In this document: piece by piece, positions 1-9,578 of the stretch
Position numbering within the stretch: position 1 is the stretch's first letter
Layout: each line of letters opens with the position of its first letter
Origin: Hygrocybe punicea
Taxonomy: Eukaryota; Basidiomycota; Agaricomycetes; Agaricales; Hygrophoraceae
DNA length: 64,000 nucleotides
Reading direction: 5' to 3'
Assembly (NCBI GenBank): GCA_963556145.1
Contig: OY744468.1
Location: 496,001-560,000, forward strand
Notes under the pieces: model-generated
The model's input: only the letters and a program-made list of their open reading frames with translations
Told to the model about the DNA's origin: nothing
Databases searched by the model: none
Made by a program: the position numbers and the translations under genes

Positions 1-387
1 ACACTCTTCACGAATGGGGACGGCGGTTAGAGGCCAACTTGACTCAAGATATGATCTCGAAAGAGCACCCACGTCTACGGGAGCGAGCTGAATCGAGATG
101 TTCACAAGGAAGTAGCAGTATCTCATTGCATATGCTGCCTATATCACTTGCCATTTGTTTGGGGGGTATTTTTGGGACATTGTTTACTAAAAATGCCACA
201 GAGCGACTGTCCTGAACCTTGTGATTGAATCGGATTGGCTTTCCAGAACTTAACCGAAGTTGATTTTCGGTTTTTGACTGCTTTTTATCATTATTACCCG
301 AATGAATGTTTGATTTGGCCGCACAACTGAAACTCATAGCGGGTCGAGAGTAGATGCGAAAGTGATATTAAAAAATAAAAAACACCT
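1..387. other. no supported gene
   Basis: I see no convincing coding exon here. Short open frames exist on both strands but lack family resemblance or clear splice sites. The stretch precedes the truncated WD40 exon and may hold its promoter or an upstream exon. Confidence 0.4.
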
Positions 388-420
388 GTGGACCAGAAGT
401 CCTATACTACCTTATACTAC

Positions 421-742
421 ATGTATTCCGTCAGCGGAGAATCGAGATCTCATGTGGATGAGGAGCCTGAGAAAGGACTCGGATACACAGTAACTTGGGC
501 TCCAGCTTCCATGAAACCGAAGAATCTCACTTTCCGCTTGAAGCAACTGTCTCCCGCTGGAAAGAAACCTATTAATGCAGTTTGCTTATCGCCAGATGGA
601 GCTTTACTTCTGAGTGGCGGTACGTCGTGATACCTCTCTTGGCATTGGCGTATCATTTGTTCACACCACCAAGGTGACGATGGTTTTGTCAGGGTCTGTC
701 AGGGTCTGGCATGTCTGGGCTGGAAATCTAGCTGATTCTAGT
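421..742 (+). pseudogene. 5' fragment of a WD40-repeat protein gene
   Basis: The first exon reads in frame through a WD40-like strand pair (INAVCLSPDGALLLSGG). It is followed by a 54-bp GT-AG intron (620-673) and a second exon that starts GDDGFVRV, the usual continuation of a WD repeat. A 10-bp direct duplication (gtcagggtct at 688-697 and 698-707) shifts the frame. With only one copy the frame would read on as RVWHVWAGNLADS, ending in a proper WD-type strand. Homology stops abruptly at about 743, where dispersed repeat copy A begins. The open frame reaches back to 388 without an ATG; the first in-frame ATG is at 421 and another lies at 511. WD40 proteins act as scaffolds; no specific partner can be inferred. 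It could be the displaced 5' end of the WD40 gene at 25.1-26.9 kb or a fragment of a paralogue. Confidence 0.6.
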
Positions 743-1440
743 AACAAAAGGCTGGTTGCTCGAAAGCGCAGGCTAAGTAACAATGGACACTTATACTTCA
801 ACTTCCCTAAAACTAAAGCATCTTTTCATTCTCATCAGGGATGCTAATGATGCTGACATCGGTGAATCGGATGGCGAACCCACGGATCCAAGAAACGTCA
901 GAGGCCTCATCTAAAAAGACGCGGGAAGGAAACACGGCACACGTACGTTGTTCTTGAACGACGTTTTGATGGCAAATATTCTCTAACACATACTATTAGA
1001 AGCACGTTCGTCAATTTCTGCAAAAAAAGGGTCTCATTCCGGTGCCTGCATCTATCAAGAACAAGAAAAATGGTTGGACGAAATCTCTCGAACCAAATAA
1101 ACCTCTTCTGAGTATGCCCCCTGCGGTGGATCCTGCGACCCTGAGTGCGTATATTCAGAGGCTTCATCCTGGGCCAACAACGGACAATATGCCGATCAGT
1201 TGGAGAGACCCTATGGGACATCCTTGGAACCAGAAGGTTATCCAGACGCTCGCAACAGAATTTACCAAGAAGGTGAAAGATTGCCATTATCAACTAGTGA
1301 CTTCATTACCCAACAAAGATTTCGCAGCCACTGCAATCCAATCCAAACTTTCCCATCATCAGACTATGTTGAATACTTTCATGCGAAAAATGAAAGAAGC
1401 AGGGCATTTATCGGCTAACGAGATGACCGAAGTCTTTGTC
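743..1440 (+). pseudogene. dispersed repeat gene, copy A, 5' half
   Basis: This stretch is closely similar to 20372-21070 (copy B). The open frame from 1042 (MPASIKNKK...) shares the phrases TLSAYIQRLHPGPTTDYMPIS-like and KEAGHLSANEM with copies B and C. I do not recognise the function; it resembles short repetitive agaricomycete proteins of unknown role. The frame ends artificially where the TIR element at 1441 begins; the second half resumes at 8540. Compared with copy B, about 190 bp at the insertion site is missing. Confidence 0.7.
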
Positions 1441-2368
1441 TATGGCAACAGTACCTGGCCAGCCCCAATTGGGTCGAGTCGGATATTGAATAAAACCATT
1501 TTCTATATGCCGTGCTCATGCCGTTGCTTGAGACCCCAGCAACCCTCCGTATGAATAGTGGTAGTAACAATACATATATTGCAACATGTTCTAAGTGTTT
1601 AAGTAATATATAAATGAGACAACTGGGGGGGGGGATGGCTGGAAGGACAGGTGGGAAAAGGGGATGAGCGCTAAGGCAAGCGTAGGGGAGTGTGGTTAAG
1701 GTGTGGTTAGGATGGAGGCACAAGTGCTGGCAGGTAACGGTGGGCCATGGGTGGGTTAGGTGGAATTCCGGATCATCGGGTTAACGGGGTGGGCAGTGAG
1801 GTGAGCACTAGGGCCATGGTGGGTGGCCGGAATGGAAACGTCGGGTGAGCGCAATGTGCGGGTGGGAGTAGGGGTGAGAGAACATACCGAGGGGAGTCCT
1901 GGATCGTTCGCAGCATTGGGCATTGAGGCAACAATGGAGCGGGCGACAGGAGCAGAGGTGAGACACTGGATGGCCTGAACCGACGAGGCAAGACGGAGTG
2001 CCGTGATTAAAAGACTTGGAGCGGTGAGGGCATGGGCATACCAATGTTCTGGATCGCTCAGATTGTCCGGTATGGATGCTGAATGCTGAGCGCTAGGTGA
2101 GAACGGTGGGCGGCAAGCGGTTGCCTGGATGGCAAACGTTGAGTGCTGGGGGCAAAGGCAAGGTGAGGGTGGTTGGGAGGGCAGGATGGCAAGATGGCAA
2201 GACAGCAAGACGGCAAGACGGCAAGACGGCAAGACGGCAAGACGGCAAGAGCTTGGTGGTGACCTGGATCATCTGCATCACAGTGGCTACTGAGTTGGAG
2301 CAGGGTGAGGGGAAAGACAGTCGAAAGACTTACCTGCTGCCTTATCTGAGGTAAAAACGTAGTCAGAT
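1441..2368. repeat. left terminal inverted repeat (~928 bp)
   Basis: Reverse complement of 7656-8539 with scattered substitutions. The inner boundary is where similarity ends just beyond the shared block gacgtttttacctcagata-like at 2350-2368. Long proline/serine-rich open frames run through it on the minus strand but mirror the same composition in the right TIR, so I treat them as by-products of GC-rich sequence. It contains a variable 8-bp tandem repeat (separate entry). Confidence 0.85.
2180..2250. repeat. 8-bp minisatellite (gacggcaa) inside left TIR
   Basis: About eight to nine units of gacggcaa with minor variants. The matching place in the right TIR (about 7770-7800) has only about three units. 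This difference accounts for most of the length difference between the two TIRs and suggests replication slippage after insertion. Confidence 0.85.
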
Positions 2369-2877
2369 AGCACAGTTGGACACTGAGGGCAAGACCCGGC
2401 AAGTGAGCCGTGGGCAGCATTACGTGTTGTGTGTTGTGGGCAGATGCATGGTGGGAAGTGTTGAGTTGCGTGCGTATCAGATCGCGGTATCCGAGTCTGA
2501 GTCAGCCATACATTATTCTGACTGTTCAGTCCGCAATCCGAATTAACTTTTTTAAATTCAATGGACAAAAGTAAGGTAACTAGTAGTAAAGACGACCGAG
2601 AGATTGATGGCATAAAAAAAAGAGGGTGTGGTGAAGTCTAGTACTCAAACAAAAATACGAGGCAAAGAAGTGTGCCTTGCAAATGTGGAATACAATCTGA
2701 AGTGGAGGAATGGTGGAGGTCAGGAAGTGGTGAGAAGGCCAGGAAATATAGAGAGGAAAGGATTAGAATGAGTGTAGTCTTGCGGAGACAAGTGAATGAG
2801 TGCACAGTCTGCAAGGAAGTAGCAGGGTGAAAGGTACTGAGTGCGCCGTGGAGGCACGGTGGGGATGTTGATGACAC
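2369..2877. other. element interior between left TIR and alpha-kinase gene
   Basis: I see no supported gene here. The stretch lies downstream of the alpha-kinase stop codon and probably includes its 3' untranslated region. Confidence 0.4.
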
Positions 2878-5749
2878 CTAAAGAGTGGAAGGGTTGAAGG
2901 CAGTGACACAATCTGGTGTCGTTTGGGGTGTGGACTCAGATGGGTTAGCGTACCCTGAGTTGCGAGTCGGAACTTGATACGAAATGGACATCGCAGCCAA
3001 GCCTTGCCCTGCATTGAAGGTCTTCTTGGGGGTGGAAGTAGATGGGACAAGATTGTCAGAGGCGGCAGTAGGTTTCATCAGAATATCCAAGACAGGGACA
3101 TCTTCCATCATATCCCACTCGTCAAAGTTGGTGGGCAGTTCGAAAAACTTGCAATACTTGTTGCACTGGTGATCACATTCAAAATGTGCATGTGCATCTG
3201 GTAAGTTCCCTCCAGCGAAAATGAGACCAAGGTTGCTGTGCACAAGACAATGTCAGTTGTGTATTAGACGCATAGATCACACATGCCTATTGGTAACGAT
3301 CTGAGGATCTGTCAGTAGCGAATCCCCCCCTGATAGAAAGTCGTTTAGTGGCCAAACTTGAATGAAGGGTGAATGTGGTGTACCTTGATAATCTGCGACA
3401 AAAACAAGCTTTCCTGTCTTCCAGTACTGCACATGTTGGGTAGAAGCCAAGAACTCCACATGAAGGATATCACTGGCATTGGTGAATACCAGTGGGATTG
3501 CAGATGTGTTATTAATATATTTGCGGAAGTGACCCTTGGCATTCCTGTCAACGACCTCCTCCAGCAGAAATACCTGATGTTCTGCATGCTGCTCAAATGC
3601 CAAGGCTGCCTCAACAAAGCGCATCTCTGGAACGATGAATTGAGGTTGTCCTCGAACAGCAATCTCCTTGTCAACAAATTGATAGACAAGATCCAACAAA
3701 ACTTGACCCCAAACCAAACAAGTGATCTCCAACGTGAGATCCCTCACTTGTTTGTGGTTATCAATGGCAACCCTTTGCTCGACAGGAACTTGGAGCCCAT
3801 TAAGAAGGGAGACATCTTTTCGCTTCATCATGAAAATCTGTTTGGCACACATGCTGTCATTTGTTCCAAACACATTTTGCTAGCTGTCCCCAAAAACGCC
3901 ATCTTGAATCCACCGGCTAGTTGATTCTCTGCATTCATGTTAAGGCATAGTGATACGTGTTGAGGGTGGCTGTGATCAAGATTGTCGCTATGATGGGGAT
4001 GTTCAATGAGTTCCTGGAAGGTTTTGTGTTTGACCAGATAAGCAAGCATGGCAATTGACTTTGTGTCAACTGCGACTATCAATGAGCATATAGCAAATGG
4101 AATGACAAAATCTAAGCATACATAACTGCCGGACTTCTTTCTTTGACGGTCTTTTTTGTGCTCAGAGTGCTAAACCGAGATCAACCTTGTTTGGGAGGTA
4201 AATCCAGGGGAGTTAGAGACCCGCCTCCGTTTTGCTGGTGGTGTGCATTGGCAATTCTGGTCTGGATCCTGACCTTGCATCTCTGCTGAGGTGTCTCTTT
4301 TCCTGGTGATGATACAGTCCTGGTCCCAGTCAATGGCCACTGTAGTACCGGTCATCACCAGCTCAGATATGGTTGTAAAAAGCTTGTGCTGTGTGTCAGC
4401 TATGACAGGTGGCAATCAAGGAACCTAATATTACCAGTTGTGGGCCAGCTTGGGCAGGTGTAGCCTCGTTTTGATCAACATGCCCATCCAACTATGTGCA
4501 ATAATATAGTCGTGTCCAGTGCATAGTGCTAGTACTTAGAGAAACACACCTTGGACTGGTCAATGTTCTCCAATCCCTCAATCCAACCAATAAATTTGGA
4601 AAACATCTTCTCTGGGATTTGCAGAAATATGATGCATTTTCCAGTTTTAAACTTTAAAGTACCATTTTTGGCAGCTCAGAAAAAAGGAGCGGAAATGACA
4701 TCTCTGTCAAGTGTCAGAGGAACCCAATCCTTGTTTCGGAGAGTGACATCAGAGACACATAAATGGAAACCCTTTTGAGTATTTGTTCCAGGACTCCAAT
4801 ATGGACAAAAATGCAATCTCTTTTAGATCTGCTGCACCAATGTGAACAGGAACTTCAATTCCTTCAAATATTCCCTTGAAATGGTATGAGCATGAATGCT
4901 GACCATGATACAAATAATGACGTACTCCAACAAGGGCTCAGGTTAACTTTCCAGAAGGAATGTGCACAAGCCAGCACTCAACTGTCACAACTTCTCCTAA
5001 GACGTGAGCATAAGCTTGTTTTGCCATTTTATCACGTAATAGTGCATAAACTGCATGATTGGCAGTATAGCCAGCTTGTGCAGGTATAACTACTGATTGG
5101 CCCTGGAGTAGGCTGATATCCTGGTAACTGAATTGTAGGTCTAGATGCGTGACCATGTGATGTGTATCCTTGGACAAAAGAAGGATGATCCGGAGGCAGC
5201 ATTTGTCCCTGGCAGGAACCAATAGCCTGAATAGGGTTGCAAGGCTCTGGCATTACATTGCATTAACCATGGTTACAATTACATTATATGTGCAGACAGT
5301 TAAAGCACGAACCCCCTCTCTGAGCTTTGGATATTTGTCTGTGAACTGCTTGGCGATGAGCATTACTACTAGGTGTGCCATGCTTTACAGCTTGTTGGAT
5401 GCTATCATAAGAGATCACACCTTCGTCTGTGACTCAGAAAATGAGTATCACCATATTAAATACACTGGCAGAGTTGCCTACCTCGGCGCTGTGTACTAGT
5501 CTTTTGCATATAGTATATGTAGCATTCCTTGCAGAGTGCCTGTCCTGGTTGGGCTGGATCCCGACTGTGCATGTACTCGAGCTCAGTTCCAGGGGGGAAA
5601 ACCTTGGTCTTGCAGTCCTTGCGCTGGCAGTGAACAGCCTTGGTTGAATCTGGGTAGGTAAAATCTGCTGTGTAAGACATCTCAATAATACCATCCACCA
5701 AAGGAGCTGGAACGTCGCAACAAGTCAATTTTGCCACAAAACCAAACAT
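2878..5749 (-). pseudogene. alpha-type (MHCK/eEF2K family) protein kinase, frame-disrupted
   Basis: Alpha-kinases are atypical Ser/Thr kinases related to myosin heavy chain kinase and eEF2 kinase. Order along the minus strand: a Cys-rich N-terminal segment (5749-5456, with CQRKDC and CKEC pairs); a middle region with GYTANHAVYALLRDKM (about 5080-4940); NKDWVPLTLDRDVIS (about 4730); then the catalytic part. Catalytic signatures visible are the Gly-rich ENQLAGGFKMAFLGT (about 3930), the lysine segment CAKQIF, FLLEEVVD, the DYQG loop, LLTDPQI and the C-terminal zinc site HQCNKYC (about 3165). The frame breaks at an A4 run (3875-3878, minus strand) right after the Gly-rich loop. There are also an in-frame UGA at 4676-4678 and apparent shifts near 5080 and 4760. 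It sits inside the TIR element, 40 bp downstream of the integrase gene on the same strand. The family call is firm; inactivity is likely but rests on single-base differences. Confidence 0.8.
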
Positions 5750-5788
5750 TGCACCACCGATATTTTTTATTGTTAGAAGAAAAGAAGT

Positions 5789-7567
5789 CTAATTGGACTC
5801 TTCTTCTGGTGTAAAATCAGCAAAGTCTTGTAGATCCAAATTGCCAACCAATATATCATCTGAGTCAGAGTCACCATCATTACCATCCACCGGAGGAGGA
5901 TGCTCCAACCTGCCCATATAATAGTATCCATGATCTCCCAGCACGTTGTCACCATTCCGCAATTCCCGCAGCCCCGGAAGAATATCAACATCACAGCCCT
6001 CATCTTCTGGGACCAGAAGGGTTTCCACAAATGATGGATCGCCTTGGAGGCCATTGAACACAGCTAAGAACTCGATATAAACACCCCAGAATGTGGTGGA
6101 TGTAACTGTAGGCCCTCTGATGCTTGCATATATAGAAATGGCATGAGCGTCAAATGCTTTCGGTACAAGTAAAAAGACGGGATCTGTCGGAGTTGCCCAT
6201 TCGGGCTCCATTTCATCAAATAATGCAGGTGGAACAATAACCTATGCAAAGACAATTCTTTAGTATTTGAGTCCAAGGGCAACATTTACTTACTTTAAAA
6301 TCTCTTGAACCGTAGCATTCAGGTTTGGCATGGATCAGGTCAGGGATTCCTTGAGAAAGAATCTTATTTTTGTCCCGGCATCGAGGTGTAGAGTTATATC
6401 TACACATCCAGGCATCGAGCTCGGCCTGAAGCCATGGGATGGCAAGCCACCTAAAGACCAAGCTGGAAACTTTTTCAGATGAGACCAGAATATTGAACAT
6501 GAGAAAGTCAAACCTTACGAGCCGATCAGCTGGATTGTAAAGGCCATCATTTACGCCCTTATCAAGAATATCTTCAAACCCAGGTGTGAATTGGCGGCGT
6601 AGCTGAGACCACCTAGCTTCAGGCTTGACATTATTTTTGTTCCTTTTCCAACGATGCTGCAGTGTGTCGCAGAGGGAAGGATCCAGCCGGTGATGAGTAT
6701 GGGTGTGACAGTTGGCAATCCCATTATTTTCTGAACCGAGATCACTCTGTGTGATAAGGGGAATACCTGAACAAACCGCAGGAATCATGAGAAATAACAA
6801 AATGGAAGTGGGAAGTCCGCACCGCCAATTTTCCTGCTTGCCTCTAAATAAAAGCTTGTAACCAAGCGAGGATTCCGATTGGTCCACCAAATTTTCAACC
6901 ATGCCAAACGCCCAGAGAAGGGATCAAGGCCAAGGTGAAGCCATAAGCTGAAACGTTTCCACTTGTCGTGCTGATCAAATGCCAGAATGTCCATGACACC
7001 AGCGGCCCAAAATCTTTTCCTTTTAAACCGTCGTGCCCTATGTGCTTTGACAGCATCACGCTCCACCAATAGGAGAAAGCCTGCAACCATCTTCCTCTTG
7101 CAATGAATCAGATATTCATCTTAAAAGATGAACCACATGAACATACTCAGCAACTCTCATAGAATAATCTTGCCAGAGAACTGACACCATTTGGCGAGCT
7201 CCCATGGTCAGAAAGCGAGAACGGATCTCTCCAATGAATGGGGCGATCATATCAAATGTGTGCTTCTGTTGAAAGGCACTAAGTAACCCCCATTTTTTTT
7301 GGAGCCGTTTAGTCGATTTTACACTAGGAGAATGGGGTTGAAATCCAACACAGATGGAAAAGATGAAGTACCTAAGTCCATATTTTGATAGATTGATGTG
7401 ATCTTTTGAGTGTTGCACTATGGCTGGGTCCTGCATGCCGAGACACCAGTAGTATGCAATGACCGGCCGGAGGTCTTCTTCCGGAGCTGAAGCTGAGATG
7501 TTAACTAATGTGAACCAAGGTGGAGGTAACACTTACGCAGAGGCTTGTATTGATTGGTTTGAGGCAT
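5789..7567 (-). CDS. integrase-core (D,D,E) protein, probable transposase
   Basis: Seven exons give one uninterrupted 491-aa reading: 7567-7537, 7492-7372, 7323-7147, 7094-6823, 6766-6514, 6462-6294 and 6241-5789; all introns are GT-AG, 44-56 bp. The start is the ATG at 7567. The N-terminal 100 residues look like a helix-turn-helix DNA-binding region (GLSVKSTKRLQKKWGLLSAF), followed by an RNase-H-type integrase core. The acidic triad I assign is D150 (AFDQHDKW), D209 (TQSDLGSENN) and E250 (NNVKPEARWSQ), spacing D-x40-E. Conserved family phrases WWTNRNPRLVTSFYLEA and IPWLQAELDAW are present. The C-terminal about 150 residues are acidic. The family is a repeated agaricomycete integrase-core group. 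Its location between the two TIRs suggests it moves this element. It is the intact member of the two element genes. Confidence 0.85.
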
Positions 7568-7655
7568 CTGGAGTGGACGTTCGAACCGTGTGGCCAGAGA
7601 CCGGTGAATTCAGAGTCGGGACTTTTCAACTACTCAATATAGTACTATTGTCTTT

Positions 7656-8539
7656 CTGACTACGTTTTTACCTCAGATAAGGCAGCAGGTAAGTCTTTCG
7701 ACTGTTTTTCCCCTCACCCTGCTCCAACTCAGTAGCCACTGTGATGCAGATGATCCAGGTCACCACCAAGCTCTTGCCGTCTTGCCGTCTTGCTGTCCTG
7801 CCCTCTCAACAACCCTCACCTTGCCTTTGCCCCCAGCGCTCGACATTTGCCATCCAGGCAACTGCTTGCCACCCACCGTTCTCACCTAGCGCTCAGCATT
7901 CAGCATCCATACCGGACAATCTGAGCGATCCAGAACATCGGTATGCCCATGCCCTCACCGCTCCAAGTCTTTTAATCACGGCACTCCGTCTTGCCTCGTC
8001 GGTTCAGGCCATCCAGTGTCTCACCTCTGCTCCTGTCGCCCACTCCGTTGTTGCCTCAATGCCCAATGCTGCGAACGATCCGGGATTCCCCTCGGTATGT
8101 TCTCTCACCCCTACTCCCACCCGCACATTACGCTCACCTGACATTTCCATTCCAGCCACCCACCATGGCCCTAGTGCTCGCCTCACTGCCCACCCCATTA
8201 ACCCGATGATCCGGAATTCCACCTAACCCGCCCACGGCCCACCATTCCCTGCCAGCACTTGTGCCTCCATCCTAACCACACCTTAACCACACTCCCCTAT
8301 GCTTGCCTTAGCGCTCATCCCCTTTTCCCACCTGTCCTTCCAGCCATCCCCCCCCAGTTGTCTCATTTATATATCACTTAAACACTTAGAACATGTTGCA
8401 ATATATATATTGTTACTACCACTATTCATACGGAGGGTTGCTGGGGTCTCAAGCAACGGCATGAGCACGGCATATAGAAAATGGTTTTATTCAATATCCA
8501 ACTCGACCCAATTGGGGCTGGCCAGGTACTGTTGCCATA
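7656..8539. repeat. right terminal inverted repeat (~884 bp)
   Basis: Inverted partner of 1441-2368, ending gttgccata. The outer about 40 bp is a perfect match to the left end (cccaattggggctggccagg and flank). It carries fewer gacggcaa units than the left TIR. Confidence 0.85.
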
Positions 8540-9045
8540 TTCATTAACTATGGGAGGAAGTTCAAGCTATCTTTTCATTATTAGATCTCCCCCGACGAAG
8601 CTGAAACGGAAGCTTTATTTAGTGCTAGTAAAGCGACTCGTCGAATTCGGAAGTCTGGATTGATAATCATGTCTCAAATGTATGATGTCTCCGACTATGT
8701 CAGCGTTCCTACGGGAGGATTGGATATCTGATATCTATTATATTGACTGGCAGTACAGCAACTGGATGCCTAGTGGCACGTTGAAAAGCCTCCAGCAACT
8801 TCACCAAAGCTCCGAAGCCTGAACTGCCAATGAATGTATATTCCCCTGAACTGGCGCAGATATCGCTCAACGCGAAAGACGCGACGATGTTGCCCAACGT
8901 TTGTGGATCAGACTTTTCGTTCGATTGTGCTAAAACACTTGACAGATACCAGATTTCCAGGGCTATTTTGTCTTCCGGTATGCATACACCCTTGTTAAAC
9001 GGTGCTTAATTTTGTGTGTGGTCTCAACATCAGCAAACCTTGATT
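8540..9045 (+). pseudogene. dispersed repeat gene, copy A, 3' half
   Basis: Resumes the repeat gene interrupted at 1440: aactatgggagg... matches copy B from 21246. It also carries shortened versions of the PELPMNVYSPELAQ region and a part of the LKHLTDTR region. Several deletions relative to copy B (the GTLKRGSAPLQRHW region is truncated) show decay. Confidence 0.7.
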
Positions 9046-9578
9046 GGTGAGCAAGCGCTGTGTAGTGGAGTTATAGCACCTATAGCGGCCATAGCATCAC
9101 ATGCAGGTCCCCTTTCGGTAGCATTAGTCAGTGTCACGCGAATGCCATATACTATGATATAGCTGTGTGCCACTGCTATAGAGCGCTATAGAGCAGTGCA
9201 TAGGCTGCACCTTGTCTACATATCTCCAACACTTGTCTACATATCTCCGACACTTGTCTATATAGCTTCATGCATCAGATGTGTAGCATTACATAGCACG
9301 CCAACCTCTGTATAGCGCTATCTAGTGTTCTCTAGCCTAGTGAACACGAGCACCTGTATTATTTTATATATTATATATATATTGCTCCATCCTTGATTGT
9401 CGCGGTTAAAGGGTTATCAGATTAAAACTAACTACGACATGGCGGCACAATTCCTAAACACCAGTCCCTTTCTCAGTCCAAGACCAACGCCATTCCATTG
9501 TCTGCGCGATGCTTTTCCATGCTATTGCGAGTCCTGTTCAAAGTATATTAGAGGGATGACACCGCACTCATGCATCAC
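9046..9578. other. intergenic, short tandem repeats
   Basis: No gene seen. Three imperfect 21-bp units of cttgtctacatatctcc lie at about 9214-9275, and palindromic ctatagagcgctatag at about 9176. AT-rich sequence at 9358-9382 precedes the end of the DUF6532 gene. Confidence 0.5.

Larger units (their letters stand above)
1441..8539. mobile_element. 7.1-kb long-TIR DNA element with integrase and alpha-kinase genes
   Basis: The two ends are inverted copies starting tatggcaacagtacctggcc and ending with its reverse complement. They interrupt dispersed repeat gene copy A (left half ends 1440, right half resumes 8540), while copy B at 20.4-21.8 kb lacks the element. Both ends carry TA, compatible with a TA target duplication, but because TA is its own complement this is not proof. 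The TIRs run about 928 bp (left) and 884 bp (right). The interior holds two minus-strand genes: a D,D,E integrase-core gene (5789-7567) and an alpha-kinase gene (2878-5749). The integrase is the only candidate transposase, so I infer that it mobilised the element. The alpha-kinase would be cargo or an older passenger. Confidence 0.75.

Noticed and set aside
2180..2250. CRISPR-like spacing of short repeats
   Set aside because: Units are contiguous 8-bp minisatellite repeats without spacers, and the genome is eukaryotic.
1756..2420. Long Pro/Ser-rich frames on the minus strand of the left TIR (and plus strand of the right TIR)
   Set aside because: They follow the GC-rich repeat composition, occur in several frames at once and have no family resemblance.
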